Positions 17,434 through 27,675 of a stretch of 64,000 nt of DNA are shown here, piece by piece. Every line of letters starts with the position of its first letter. The stretch's first letter is position 1. The notes beneath the pieces were generated by a model that searched no databases, was not told the origin of the DNA, and saw nothing but the letters and a program-made list of their open reading frames with translations. The DNA is from Gordonia hankookensis. GTDB taxonomy: Bacteria > Actinomycetota > Actinomycetes > Mycobacteriales > Mycobacteriaceae. The DNA lies in contig NZ_JACWMS010000004.1 in the NCBI RefSeq assembly GCF_014673215.1, positions 248,001 to 312,000 on the forward strand, in the 5' to 3' direction. The translations under genes and the position numbers were made by a program.

Positions 17434-18918
17434 GTGTCGGACACCGAGGGCAGGATTCCCCCCGAGAAGCTCACCGTCGCGCGCCGACGAGATCACGGCG
17501 TACCCGAACGCGGAACCGTCGACGATCTGCTGGTGACCGAACCCGTTGTCGGGTCGCCGGCGATGACCGTGCGGGAGGCGGCCGCGTTGATGACCGACCG
17601 TCGCCAGGACTATGTGCTGATCCCGTTGGGAAATCAGGAGTATGGGCTGCTCACCGACGCCGACATCCGGTCCCGGGTGGTGGCGACCGGGCGCGGCATC
17701 GACACTCCCGTCGGCGATCTGGTCACCGTCCCGGTGCATGGTGTGCACCGGGACACCGCCGCCGTCGACGCGCTGACCGAACTGCTCGACCGGGAGCTGA
17801 CGGTGATCCCGGTCGTCGATCCGACCGGCGACGTCATCGGTGTGGTGGCGGCGGCGGACTTCATCGCGGCACCGTCGGGCCCGGGAATGTCGCTGCGCGG
17901 GCAGGTGTCGCGTGCCGCGACGATCGACGACCTGCAGGCGCGGGCGCGGCGCGTGCCGTATCTGCTCGCCGACCTGCTGCGCCGTGGACAGCCCGTCCAC
18001 GAGATCACCGCGGTGGCGTCACTGATTCACGACGCTGTCGTCCGACGTGCTCTGGAACTCGTGCTCATGCGACATCCGGACCTGGACTCCGATGCGGTGA
18101 CCTGGCTCTCACTGGGCAGCAACGCTCGCCGCGAGCCGGTGTTGACCTCCGACATGGATTCCGCCGTGTCACTTGACGACCGGGTACGCGACGACGGGAT
18201 CGTCGCCTACCGGTCCGCGTTTGCCGAGGTCGACGAGATTCTCCGAGGGGCAGGGATGGCGGTCGACGAGAACGGTGCGATCGCCTCGAAGCCGCTGTTC
18301 GCCCGGACACACGCGCAGTGGCGCGCGGCCGCACGGGGCTGGATCGAGGCGCCGTTGGAGAACAAGGGGATGATCTTCACGTCACTGCTGCTCGACGGGC
18401 GTCCGATCTGGGGCGACGAGGGGTTGTCGGCGGTCGGGGAGGTCTTCACCGACCTGCGTTCCCATCCGGGCACGATGGGCCTCCTGCTGGCGGAAGCCTT
18501 GTCCTACAAGGCGAGATTGCGCTCGATGCGCGACATGCTGGCCCGGCGCGGCGACACCTTCGACATCAAGGCCCACGCCCTCACACCGCTGATCAACATC
18601 GCTCGATGGGCAGCACTGAGCGTCGAGAGCACCGAGCTGAACACGCGATCGCGACTACGGGCCGCGGCAGGCAGTCCGATGTTGCCGGAGGATCATGCGA
18701 CCGCCCTGGTCGAGGTCTTCGATGTGCTGCAACGGGTCCGGCTCACCTATCAGGTGGCGCAGTTCGACCGGGGTGAGCCGGTGAGCGACCTGCTCACCAT
18801 GAAGCGGCTCTCGCCGCTCGACCGCAGTCTGGTCGCCCAGGCAGTTCGAGAGATCGCGGGTGTCCAGCGCCGGATGGTCAACCTGACCCATTACATGCCG
18901 ATCACCGATCAGTCGTAG
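17434..18918 (+). CDS. CBS-domain protein with DUF294 nucleotidyltransferase
   Basis: This 494-residue cytoplasmic protein has two N-terminal CBS domains (about 30-150; AALMTDRRQDYVLIPLG, LTVIPVVDPTGDVIGVVAA). A DUF294 putative nucleotidyltransferase domain follows with GSNARREPVLTSDMDSAV, the GSxxR-E-SDxD type motif also found in GlnD. A C-terminal helical DUF294_C domain ends it. CBS domains usually sense adenosine nucleotides, so a nucleotide-sensing regulatory role is likely, but the target is unknown. The GTG at 17434 has GGAGGA 9 nt upstream; an in-frame GTG at 17410 is less likely. Confidence 0.85.
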   Translation: MSDTEGRIPPEKLTVARRRDHGVPERGTVDDLLVTEPVVGSPAMTVREAAALMTDRRQDYVLIPLGNQEYGLLTDADIRSRVVATGRGIDTPVGDLVTVPVHGVHRDTAAVDALTELLDRELTVIPVVDPTGDVIGVVAAADFIAAPSGPGMSLRGQVSRAATIDDLQARARRVPYLLADLLRRGQPVHEITAVASLIHDAVVRRALELVLMRHPDLDSDAVTWLSLGSNARREPVLTSDMDSAVSLDDRVRDDGIVAYRSAFAEVDEILRGAGMAVDENGAIASKPLFARTHAQWRAAARGWIEAPLENKGMIFTSLLLDGRPIWGDEGLSAVGEVFTDLRSHPGTMGLLLAEALSYKARLRSMRDMLARRGDTFDIKAHALTPLINIARWAALSVESTELNTRSRLRAAAGSPMLPEDHATALVEVFDVLQRVRLTYQVAQFDRGEPVSDLLTMKRLSPLDRSLVAQAVREIAGVQRRMVNLTHYMPITDQS

Positions 18919-18928
18919 GTGAAAAGCC

Positions 18929-19696
18929 TTGTGTCTCATTCTGTTCGCCTGGAACGCCGACCCGGATCAACGACTCGTGGTCGCGGCGAACCGGGATGAG
19001 TACCACCGCCGGGAGACGTCGCCGCTGTCGCGCTGGCCCGACCTGCCGATCATCGGGGGACGCGATCGGGTCGCGGGCGGGACCTGGATGGGTCTCGACG
19101 CCGCGAATCCGTCGCGCGTCGCGATGGTGACCAACGTGCGCGTGGGCAGGCCGGGCGAGCCGGGCCCACGCTCGCGGGGTGTGTTACCGGTGCAATTCCT
19201 GGTGGGCGCGGATGGCCCCGGCGCGTTCGCACAGCGGCTGCGCCGGGAGGGACACGAGTATCTCCCGGTGAATCTGCTCGTGGGCGACGAGCACGAACTG
19301 TGGTGGACCACCAACTGGCCGGAGCCGCGTGCCGAACGTGTCGATGGCGGCGTGCACGGTCTCTCCAATGGTGCGCTCGACAGCGATTGGCCGAAGGTCA
19401 CCGACGGACGCACCACGATGGCGGAATTGCTGTCGGGCCCCGGCGGGACGGCGAGCGTCGAGCCCTACCTGGACCTGCTCGCCGACCGTCGCCGTCCCGG
19501 CGTCGAGCGGCTGCCCGACACCGGGGTCGCGGATGAACTCGAGGCCGATCTGTCGCCGATCTTCGTCGACATGCGTGGCTACGGAACGCGAGCCTCGACC
19601 GTCCTGCGGATCGGCCGGGACGGGCGCGGTGACATCACCGAACGCCGCTTCTCCTACCGCGGTCGTCGTCGAGGCACCAGCGCCATCCGCTTCTGA
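18929..19696 (+). CDS. NRDE family protein (TANGO2-like)
   Basis: This 255-residue protein belongs to the NRDE/TANGO2 family, named for the Asn-Arg-Asp-Glu motif visible here as VVAANRDEYHRRE. The start is TTG, giving Met-Cys-Leu. A Cys at position 2 is conserved in the family and is proposed to become an N-terminal nucleophile, which supports this unusual start. GGRDRVAGGTWMGL and ALMVTNVR-like segments (RVAMVTNVRVG) follow. TANGO2 homologues have been linked to haem handling, but the role in bacteria is not settled. It begins 10 nt after the DUF294 gene. Confidence 0.88.
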   Translation: MCLILFAWNADPDQRLVVAANRDEYHRRETSPLSRWPDLPIIGGRDRVAGGTWMGLDAANPSRVAMVTNVRVGRPGEPGPRSRGVLPVQFLVGADGPGAFAQRLRREGHEYLPVNLLVGDEHELWWTTNWPEPRAERVDGGVHGLSNGALDSDWPKVTDGRTTMAELLSGPGGTASVEPYLDLLADRRRPGVERLPDTGVADELEADLSPIFVDMRGYGTRASTVLRIGRDGRGDITERRFSYRGRRRGTSAIRF

Positions 19697-19722
19697 CGGC
19701 GATCGATGGATTCGAGGTGGGT

Positions 19723-20829
19723 TCAGAACGGCGCGGCGGCAACCGGGATGTCAAGGGCCGCACCGACCTCCGGGGTGAACAGCGCGCCACCGTGGGTGCT
19801 CAGTCCCGCGGCCAGCGCCGTGTCGTCCCGGCAGGACTGCTCCCATCCCTTGTCGGCCAGCCGCAGGACGTAGGGGAGGGTCGCGCCGGTCAACGCCGAC
19901 GTCGATGTCCGCGCGACGGTGCCGGGCATGTTGGCGACGCAATAGAAGACCGTGTCGTGGACGGTGAACGTCGGGTCGTCGTGGGTGGTGGGACGAGAGT
20001 CCTCGAAGCATCCGCCCTGATCGATCGCGATGTCGACCAGGACTGCGCCCGGCTTCATCTGTGCCACAAGGCTGTTCGGCACCAGGACCGGGGCCTTTGC
20101 GCCGGGGACGAGGACCGCGCCGATCACGAGATCGGCATCCCGGACGGCTTCGGACAGCGCCAGGCCCGTGCTGTAGCGGGTGTGGACACGGCCGGCGAAC
20201 CGGGCGTCGACGGCGCGGAGTTTGGTGATGTCGACATCGAACACGGTCACCTGTGCGCCCATGCCGACGGCGATCGTGGCCGCGTTGACGCCGCTGACAC
20301 CGCCGCCGATCACGACGACATTCGCCGGTTCGGTACCGGGGACGCCGCCCATCAGCACGCCGCGGCCGCCCTCGGAACGCATGAGGTGGTACGCGCCGAC
20401 CTGCGGTGCCAGTCGTCCGGCCACCTCACTCATCGGCGCGAGCAGCGGGAGGGAGCCGTCGACCCCGCGGACGGTCTCGTAGGCGATGGAGGTGGTCCTC
20501 GAATCGAGCAATGCCTTGGTGCACGGCAGGCTCGCGGCGAGGTGCAGGTAGGTGAAGAGGGTCTGTCCCTCCCGTAGCAGCGGGTATTCGGCCGCGATCG
20601 GCTCCTTGACCTTCAGCAGGAGATCGGACTGCTCCCAGACCTGCTCCGCGGTGGAGAGGATCTGCGCGCCGGCCTCTTTGAAATCGTTGTCGTGGATGGC
20701 CGACCCCTCGCCTGCGCCGGCCTGGATCACCACGTCGTGACCGCGGTGGTGGAGTTCGGCGACTCCCGCGGGGGTGATCGCGACGCGGTATTCGTTGTTC
20801 TTGATCTCGGTGGGGATGCCGACGCGCAT
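19723..20829 (-). CDS. ald: Alanine dehydrogenase
   Basis: This 368-residue NAD-dependent enzyme interconverts L-alanine and pyruvate plus ammonium. Visible features are the N-terminal MRVGIPTEIKNNEYRVAITP, the catalytic-domain Lys (LLLKVKEPIAAEY), and the Rossmann motif VVIGGGVSGVNAATIA. FDVDITKLRAVD and DIAIDQGGCFEDSRPTTHDDP complete the family pattern. The ATG at 20829 has AAGGAG upstream. It is divergent from an Lrp/AsnC regulator (aldR), the same pairing as in mycobacteria, where AldR controls ald in response to alanine. Confidence 0.96.
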   Translation of the reverse strand: MRVGIPTEIKNNEYRVAITPAGVAELHHRGHDVVIQAGAGEGSAIHDNDFKEAGAQILSTAEQVWEQSDLLLKVKEPIAAEYPLLREGQTLFTYLHLAASLPCTKALLDSRTTSIAYETVRGVDGSLPLLAPMSEVAGRLAPQVGAYHLMRSEGGRGVLMGGVPGTEPANVVVIGGGVSGVNAATIAVGMGAQVTVFDVDITKLRAVDARFAGRVHTRYSTGLALSEAVRDADLVIGAVLVPGAKAPVLVPNSLVAQMKPGAVLVDIAIDQGGCFEDSRPTTHDDPTFTVHDTVFYCVANMPGTVARTSTSALTGATLPYVLRLADKGWEQSCRDDTALAAGLSTHGGALFTPEVGAALDIPVAAAPF

Positions 20830-20899
20830 GACGGTTCTCCTTGCGAATGGTTGGCGGTGCGTATGTGTTGACCTCAGGGTGAAGGAACTACGGAAGTGG

Positions 20900-20920
20900 C
20901 ACAATATATGTGTAGATAAT
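20900..20920. promoter_or_regulatory. AT-rich operator/promoter region between ald and aldR
   Basis: The 139-nt divergent spacer holds an unusually AT-rich patch with CACAATATATGTG (20900-20912, CACA/TGTG ends) and GATAATTCTC just after. GATAAT at 20915-20920 resembles a -10 box for aldR. Lrp/AsnC proteins bind AT-rich dyads, so these are plausible AldR sites. Confidence 0.45.
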
Positions 20921-20968
20921 TCTCAAATTAGTCACGAGGGCGAAGATTCGACGAAAGTCAGGAGCGAC

Positions 20969-22265
<1,297 letters not shown>

Positions 22266-22270
22266 GCGCG

Positions 22271-22750
22271 ATGGCCGCCGAACCGAAACAGCGCGACGCC
22301 CGCCCGATCGTCTGGATGATCGGGTTCCTCGTGGTGGCGATGATCGTGTATTTCGTCATCCTCGGGGAGCGCGGGATCGACCTCATCTCGTCGGGGACCG
22401 TCGCCGGGATCGGCGTGGGCATCGGCGTGCTGATCCTGCCGTTCATCGGTGCATGGCTCATCTACGCGACGCTGCGTGCCGGCATCGAGCACCAGCGACT
22501 GGCCCGGATCATGGCCGAGGAGGGGCGTGAGCTCGACGTCTCCTCGTTGCCGCGCAGGGCGTCCGGACGCATCGAGCGAGACGCGGCGGACGAGTTGTTC
22601 GCCCAGGTCAAGGCGGAGTGGGAGGCGGAACCATCGGATTGGCGCAACACCTACCGGATCGCGCGTGCCTATGACTACGCCGGTGATCGGGGGCGGGCCC
22701 GTCAGATGATGAAACGGGCCGTCGCGCAGTTCAAAGGCGAGGAGACGTGA
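22271..22750 (+). CDS. Conserved membrane protein with two transmembrane helices
   Basis: This 159-residue protein has two hydrophobic segments (about 13-30 and 40-65) followed by a soluble helical C-terminal half (DELFAQVKAEWEAEPSDWRN, IARAYDYAGDRGRARQMMKRA) resembling a TPR-like pair. It lies directly behind dapB and overlaps the next gene by 4 nt (GTGA), like Rv2772c in M. tuberculosis. The function is unknown; an inner-membrane scaffold is possible but not shown. Confidence 0.8.
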   Translation: MAAEPKQRDARPIVWMIGFLVVAMIVYFVILGERGIDLISSGTVAGIGVGIGVLILPFIGAWLIYATLRAGIEHQRLARIMAEEGRELDVSSLPRRASGRIERDAADELFAQVKAEWEAEPSDWRNTYRIARAYDYAGDRGRARQMMKRAVAQFKGEET

Positions 22751-23199
22751 GCACACTGCTGATCGTCCATCACACCCCGTCGCCGTATTGCCAGGCGATG
22801 TTCGAGGCGGTGATCTCCGGCGCGTCGGATCCGGATATCGAGGGAGTGGACGTGGTGCGACGTGCCGCGCTCGCCGTCTCCGCCACCGACATGCTGGAGG
22901 CGGACGGATACGTGCTCGGCAGCCCGGCGAACCTCGGGTACATCAGCGGCGCGCTCAAACACGCCTTCGACAGCACCTACTACCAGATCCTCGACTCGAC
23001 GAGGGGGCGGCCGTTCGGCCTGTACCTGCACGGCAACGAGGGGACCGAGGGTGCGGAGAAAGCGGTCGACTCGATCACCACCGGACTGGGGTGGGCCAAG
23101 GCGGCCGAGTACGTCGCCGTCGCCGGCAAGCCGTCCAAGGACGACCTCGAGAAGTGCTGGGAACTCGGCGCCACGGTCGCGGCCGGGCTGATGGGCTGA
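22747..23199 (+). CDS. Flavodoxin / NADPH-dependent FMN reductase-like protein
   Basis: This 150-residue protein has a flavodoxin-like fold: a first strand and phosphate loop [19 protein letters not shown], then [22 protein letters not shown], the flavin-binding loop typical of the family. The GTG start overlaps the membrane protein gene, so it belongs to the dapB unit, as with Rv2771c. It probably binds FMN and acts in electron transfer or quinone reduction. No partner is evident. Confidence 0.82.
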   Translation: MSTLLIVHHTPSPYCQAMFEAVISGASDPDIEGVDVVRRAALAVSATDMLEADGYVLGSPANLGYISGALKHAFDSTYYQILDSTRGRPFGLYLHGNEGTEGAEKAVDSITTGLGWAKAAEYVAVAGKPSKDDLEKCWELGATVAAGLMG

Positions 23200-23290
23200 T
23201 GATCTCCCGTGCCGGTTGGCGACCACGTCCGCACACGGCGTCGGCGTACACCCGACCGCGCCGGTCCACCAGCAGGGTTCCGGCTGGTCC

Positions 23291-23296
23291 TACACT
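23291..23296 (+). promoter_or_regulatory. -10 box for a leaderless thyA transcript
   Basis: TACACT lies 6 nt before the GTG at 23303. It supports that start over an in-frame ATG at 23216 that would add 29 non-conserved residues. Confidence 0.55.
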
Positions 23297-23302
23297 GGCA
23301 CC

Positions 23303-24142
23303 GTGAGCACGGCCATCCACTCAGCGACCTCGTCGGACGCCGCGACGATCCCTACCCCGTACGAGGACCTGCTCCGGCTCGTCCTCGAGACCGGTACCCC
23401 CAAGGCCGATCGCACCGGAACCGGCACGCGCAGCCTGTTCGGACACCAGCTGCGCTACGACCTGGCTGCCGGCTTCCCGCTGGTCACCACCAAGAAAGTG
23501 CATCTCAAGTCGATCGTGTACGAGCTGCTGTGGTTCCTGCGCGGCGACTCGAATGTCCGGTGGTTGCAGGACCGTGGGGTGAGTATCTGGGACGAGTGGG
23601 CCGACGCCGACGGCGACCTCGGGCCGGTCTACGGCGTGCAATGGCGCAGCTGGCCGACACCGTCCGGTGAACACATCGACCAGATCTCGGCCGCCCTCGA
23701 CCTGCTCCGGACGAACCCCGACTCCCGTCGCAACATCGTCTCGGCGTGGAACGTCGGCGAGATCCCGCAGATGGCGCTGCCGCCGTGTCACGCCTTCTTC
23801 CAGTTCTACGTCGCCGACGGCAAACTCTCGTGCCAGCTCTACCAGCGCAGTGCCGACCTCTTTCTGGGCGTGCCCTTCAACATCGCTTCCTACGCTCTGC
23901 TCACGCACATGATGGCGCAACAGGCCGACCTGGAGGTCGGCGAGTTCGTCTGGACCGGCGGTGATTGCCACATCTACGACAACCACCTGGACCAGGTGCG
24001 CAAGCAGTTGTCGCGCGATCCGTTCGCTTATCCGAAACTCGAACTGCGCAAACGTGATTCGATCTTCGATTACGAGTTCGACGACATCGCGGTGGTGGGG
24101 TACGAGTCGCATCCGGGGATCAAGGCGCCGGTGGCGATCTGA
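23303..24142 (+). CDS. thyA: Thymidylate synthase ThyA
   Basis: ThyA methylates dUMP to dTMP using methylenetetrahydrofolate and leaves dihydrofolate. The 279-residue protein shows [35 protein letters not shown], and the active-site Cys in [14 protein letters not shown] (Cys162). [20 protein letters not shown] and [13 protein letters not shown] complete the pattern. Its stop overlaps the folA start (TGATG), which fits the need to recycle dihydrofolate. The unrelated flavin-dependent ThyX is also encoded in this window. Confidence 0.97.
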   Translation: MSTAIHSATSSDAATIPTPYEDLLRLVLETGTPKADRTGTGTRSLFGHQLRYDLAAGFPLVTTKKVHLKSIVYELLWFLRGDSNVRWLQDRGVSIWDEWADADGDLGPVYGVQWRSWPTPSGEHIDQISAALDLLRTNPDSRRNIVSAWNVGEIPQMALPPCHAFFQFYVADGKLSCQLYQRSADLFLGVPFNIASYALLTHMMAQQADLEVGEFVWTGGDCHIYDNHLDQVRKQLSRDPFAYPKLELRKRDSIFDYEFDDIAVVGYESHPGIKAPVAI

Positions 24143-24663
24143 TGGCGACCACGGTCACCCTGCTGTGGGCCCAGGATCGGGTCGGTGCGATCGGTCGTGA
24201 CAACACCATCCCGTGGCGGGTGCCCGAGGACATGCGTCGGTTCCGTGAGTTGACCGGTAGCGACGCGGTGGTGATGGGGCGCAAGACCTGGGATTCACTG
24301 CCCGACCGTGTCCGCCCGTTGCCCGGCAGGCGCAACATCGTGATCACGCGGTCGGCCACGTGGTCGGCCGAGGGGGCCGAGATCGTCCACACGATCGACG
24401 ATGCCATCGGGCTGGTCGACGGGCCGGTGACGGTGATCGGTGGCGGACAGATCTACGAGGCGTCGATGGATGTGGCAACGCATCTGCGCATCACCGAGAT
24501 CGACATGCTGGTCGACGGCGCCGATGCCTTTGCGCCCGAGGTGGACCCGTACAGGTGGGAGGCGCAGGGCGCCGGTGACTGGCAGCCGTCGTCGACCGGC
24601 GTTCACTACCGATTCGTCGACTATCTCCGGCACACGAGTGTGCGGTCGGGGTCGGAGGCGTAG
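24142..24663 (+). CDS. folA: Dihydrofolate reductase
   Basis: This 173-residue enzyme reduces dihydrofolate to tetrahydrofolate with NADPH. Family features are LLWAQDRVGAIGRDNTIPWRVPEDM, VMGRKTWDSLP, RNIVITRSATW and VIGGGQIYEASM. It is translationally coupled to thyA by a TGATG overlap. The C-terminus ends VHYRFVDYLRH, typical of the fold. A short gap of 7 nt separates it from the glycosylase gene. Confidence 0.97.
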   Translation: MATTVTLLWAQDRVGAIGRDNTIPWRVPEDMRRFRELTGSDAVVMGRKTWDSLPDRVRPLPGRRNIVITRSATWSAEGAEIVHTIDDAIGLVDGPVTVIGGGQIYEASMDVATHLRITEIDMLVDGADAFAPEVDPYRWEAQGAGDWQPSSTGVHYRFVDYLRHTSVRSGSEA

Positions 24664-24670
24664 CGGGCGG

Positions 24671-25894
24671 ATGACCCGTACCAGCCTCTCCGCCGCACAG
24701 GCGCGGCGAATCGCGCTTGCTGCACAGGGTTTCACCGATCGCCCACCGTCCGGTGCGCCGACGTCGGCGCACCTGCGGAGGGTTGTCGGCCGGACCAGAC
24801 TGCTGCAGATGGATTCGGTGAACATCGCCGCGCGTGCCCACTACATGCCGATGTTCAGCAGACTCGGCCCATACGATCGCGACATCCTCGACCGCGCGGC
24901 CTGGCGCCCCCGGCGCGGTTCACGACTGCTCGTCGAGTACTGGGCGCACGAGGCCGCGCTCATCCCAGTCGGCGACTGGCCTCTGTTCGGTTGGCGCAGA
25001 GACGAATTCCGCGATGGACGATACCGGTTCACCCGCGAGTTGATGAGCCGCAACCGGGAACTCGCGCGTGATGTGCACGCGGTGATCGTCGAGGGTGGTC
25101 CGAGCACGCCGAAGGAGATCGAAGCTCACCTCGGCATCGTGCGGCAGGCGGGGGTCCCGGGTGGCTGGTGGCATCGCGGGGAGGTCAAGCACCTCTGCGA
25201 GGCCATGTTCGCCGCGGGTGACCTCTCGGCCGTACGCAACGAGAACTTCGTACGGCATTACGATCTGACCGAACGCGTCATCGGCACCGACGTCATCGAC
25301 GTGCACCTCGACCGCGCCGACGCGCATCGGGAGCTGACTGCGCGGGCGGCGTGTGCACTGGGGGTCGCGACAGCCGCCGATCTCGCCGACTACTACCGCA
25401 CCAAGAGCGTCGACATGCGTTCGGCCATCGGCGATCTGGTCGATGCGGGGGAGCTGACGCCGGTGACCGTCGAGGGATGGCGGGATCCGGCCTACCTGCA
25501 CACGCGCGCGGTGATCCCGCGCCGGACCGATCGCACCGCCATCCTCTCGCCGTTCGACCCACTGGTGTTCTTCCGACCACGGGCCGAGCGCCTCTTCGAC
25601 TTCCACTACCGCATCGAGATCTACGTGCCGGAACACAAACGGGTGCACGGCTATTACGTGCTGCCGTACCTGATGGGCGACGACATCGTCGCCCGCATCG
25701 ATCTGAAGGCCGACCGCAAGGCCGGCTCGCTGCTGGTGCTCGGCGCCTTTCTCGAGGAGGGGCGGGCCGAGAAGGTCGTCGCCGATCGGCTCGCCGCCGA
25801 CCTCGCGGCGATGTCAGGGTGGCTCGGACTGGACCGGGTCGACGTCGGGGAGCGGGGCGATCTCTCCCGCGCGCTCTCCGCCGCCGTCCGGTGA
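24671..25894 (+). CDS. Winged-helix DNA glycosylase of the AlkX/YcaQ family
   Basis: This 407-residue protein has the HTH_42 (formerly DUF1006) fold of E. coli YcaQ, now AlkX, a glycosylase that unhooks DNA interstrand crosslinks. The N-terminal half carries LLQMDSVNI, matching the Gln-x-Asp catalytic motif reported for the AlkX branch. The C-terminal part has IEIYVPEHKRVHGYYVLPYL and ARIDLKADRKAGSLLV. Activity is inferred from the family. The gene lies 7 nt after folA, so it may share the thyA-folA message and thus link nucleotide supply to DNA repair. Confidence 0.82.
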   Translation: MTRTSLSAAQARRIALAAQGFTDRPPSGAPTSAHLRRVVGRTRLLQMDSVNIAARAHYMPMFSRLGPYDRDILDRAAWRPRRGSRLLVEYWAHEAALIPVGDWPLFGWRRDEFRDGRYRFTRELMSRNRELARDVHAVIVEGGPSTPKEIEAHLGIVRQAGVPGGWWHRGEVKHLCEAMFAAGDLSAVRNENFVRHYDLTERVIGTDVIDVHLDRADAHRELTARAACALGVATAADLADYYRTKSVDMRSAIGDLVDAGELTPVTVEGWRDPAYLHTRAVIPRRTDRTAILSPFDPLVFFRPRAERLFDFHYRIEIYVPEHKRVHGYYVLPYLMGDDIVARIDLKADRKAGSLLVLGAFLEEGRAEKVVADRLAADLAAMSGWLGLDRVDVGERGDLSRALSAAVR

Positions 25895-25899
25895 GCTGA

Positions 25900-26919
25900 T
25901 CACGACGGGATGCGTACGACCATCTTGCCGGTGTTCTGGCCTTGCATCAGACCCAGGAAGGCATCGACCGCGTTGTCGATCCCGTCGACGACGGTCTCGT
26001 CGTGGACGACCTCACCTGCTGCGAACCACTGGCCCATCGTGGCGGTGAACTCCGACAGCTGATCGAAATGGTGGCCGACCGTGAACCCGGTGAGCGTGAG
26101 ACCGCGCGTGATGATGTTGGCCATGTTGCTCGGTCCGGGGGTGCGAGTTGTGCTGTTGTACTGGGCGATCGCCCCACACAACGCCGCTCGTCCGCCGTCG
26201 TTGAACACATCGAGGGCCGCCTCGAGGTGATCGCCACCGACATTGTCGAAGTAGACGTCGATGCCGTCCGGCGCGGCCTCGCGAAGCTGCTTGCGGACCG
26301 ACGGTTCGTCTTTGTAGTTGAACGCGGCGTCGTAGCCGTAGCGCTCGGTGAGCAGCGCGACCTTCTCGGCCGAACCCGCGGACCCGATGACCCGCCCGGC
26401 GCCCTTGAGCCGGGCGATCTGTCCGGCGGCGGTTCCGACGGCGCCTGCGGCCCCCGAGATGAACACCGTGTCGCCGGGACGCAACTGCGCGATCGTGAGG
26501 AGTCCGACGTACGCGGTGAGTCCGGTCATCCCGAGCATGCCGAGGTAGACCGACGACTCGACGCCCTCGGGCGGTTCGGGAAGCGCGCGGAAACCCGTGG
26601 CGTCCTCCTGGACGATGTCTCGCCATCCGTACTGATGGGAGACCAGCGTGCCGACCGGCAGGCCTTCGGTCGTCGACTCGACCACGCGGCCGACGGCACC
26701 GCCGGTCATCGTCTCGTCGAGAGCGAACGGCGGGATGTAACTGCGGGTGTCGATCATCCGGCCGCGCATGTACGGATCCACCGAGACGAACTCGTTGGCG
26801 ACGCGCACCTGCCCCGGGCCCAGGTCGCCGTACTCGACCGTGACCGTGCGGAAGTCGGCGTCTGTGGGCCAGCCGGTCGGCCGGTTCGCGAGCTGGATCT
26901 GTGTGCTGGTCTGAGTCAT
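25900..26919 (-). CDS. NADP-dependent oxidoreductase of the MDR family (CurA/LTB4DH-like)
   Basis: This 339-residue zinc-independent medium-chain reductase resembles NADPH-dependent curcumin, 2-alkenal or leukotriene B4 reductases. Features are NRPTGWPTDADF at the N-terminus, VSVDPYMRGRM, and the nucleotide motif VFISGAAGAVGTAAGQIARL. DVYFDNVGGDHLEAAL and AICGAIAQYN-type sequence (AALCGAIAQYN) follow. The ATG at 26919 has GGAAGGGAG upstream. It is divergent from a TetR gene that probably controls it. The natural substrate is unknown; detoxification of reactive enones is typical of the family. Confidence 0.9.
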   Translation of the reverse strand: MTQTSTQIQLANRPTGWPTDADFRTVTVEYGDLGPGQVRVANEFVSVDPYMRGRMIDTRSYIPPFALDETMTGGAVGRVVESTTEGLPVGTLVSHQYGWRDIVQEDATGFRALPEPPEGVESSVYLGMLGMTGLTAYVGLLTIAQLRPGDTVFISGAAGAVGTAAGQIARLKGAGRVIGSAGSAEKVALLTERYGYDAAFNYKDEPSVRKQLREAAPDGIDVYFDNVGGDHLEAALDVFNDGGRAALCGAIAQYNSTTRTPGPSNMANIITRGLTLTGFTVGHHFDQLSEFTATMGQWFAAGEVVHDETVVDGIDNAVDAFLGLMQGQNTGKMVVRIPS

Positions 26920-26939
26920 CGATGACTCCCTTCCGGATT

Positions 26940-26970
26940 GTGTACCGATCGTTCCACAATAGCGTACACT
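26940..26970. promoter_or_regulatory. Candidate TetR operator region
   Basis: The 86-nt space between the oxidoreductase and tetR genes contains GTGTAC (26940-26945) and its inverse GTACAC (26964-26969), with a CGATCG palindrome between them. TACACT at 26965-26970 fits a -10 box for tetR. The dyad suggests an operator for the divergently encoded regulator. Confidence 0.4.
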
Positions 26971-27005
26971 CGACAGCACGACAATCGACGTAGTCAGGGG
27001 TGGCC

Positions 27006-27581
27006 ATGGGCAGAACGCAGGCATACGACACCGCCACCGTTGTCGCCTCGGCGCGGAACCTGTTCTGGAAGAGGGGCTTCGACGGGGTCTCGGTGTCCGA
27101 CATGGAAAAGGCGACGGGATTGTCTCGGTCGAGCATCTACCACGCGTTCGGGAGCATGCGCGGCCTGTTCGACGCGGCCGTGCAGGACTATCTCGACACC
27201 ATCGTGCGGCCCCGCATCCGCGCGCTCCGGGAACCGGACGTCGCGCCTGGCGCGCTGGCCGGGTACCTCGCCGGCCTGACGGAAGCGATCGGGCGACTCG
27301 GGGACGCCGACCAACCGACCGGCTGTCTGCTCGTCGGCGCCGCGGGGACCACCCTCGCCGACGACGAGGCCGTGCGGCAGGTCGTCGGCGCCTATCACGC
27401 CGAACTCCTCGCGGCCGTCAGCAGGGGAGTGGCCGCGCGATTCCCCGACGACGACGCTGAATCCGTCGCGGCACGTGCCACATCCATCACCGGGGCGACG
27501 ATCGCGGCGATGACCCTCGCGCGCGTCAACCGGGCCGAGGCGGTTCGGCTCCTCGACGTGACGTCGGCCATGGTTCGCTGA
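27006..27581 (+). CDS. TetR family transcriptional regulator
   Basis: This 191-residue repressor has an N-terminal helix-turn-helix (VVASARNLFWKRGFDGVSVSD, LSRSSIYHAFGSMRGLF) and a ligand domain containing PTGCLLVGAAGTTLADDEAVR, the pattern of TetR_C domains related to AcrR/NemR regulators. The ATG at 27006 has AGGGG 5 nt upstream; a GTG at 27000 is also possible. It is divergent from the oxidoreductase gene, which is its likely target. An electrophile or enone inducer is plausible but unproven. Confidence 0.88.
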   Translation: MGRTQAYDTATVVASARNLFWKRGFDGVSVSDMEKATGLSRSSIYHAFGSMRGLFDAAVQDYLDTIVRPRIRALREPDVAPGALAGYLAGLTEAIGRLGDADQPTGCLLVGAAGTTLADDEAVRQVVGAYHAELLAAVSRGVAARFPDDDAESVAARATSITGATIAAMTLARVNRAEAVRLLDVTSAMVR

Positions 27582-27675
27582 CCCGGCACCCCGACTGGTG
27601 CAATCGCGACGCCGGGATGCCATGCTTCTGCTCGACCACTGTGCACACAGACGTGCTCGATCGGGAAGGCTGATG

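Noticed and set aside
14605-18000. Very long open frame on the minus strand opposite rpsO, pnp and the DUF294 gene
   Set aside because: It mirrors the codon bias of the real genes on the plus strand, has no recognisable domain, and crosses two terminators.
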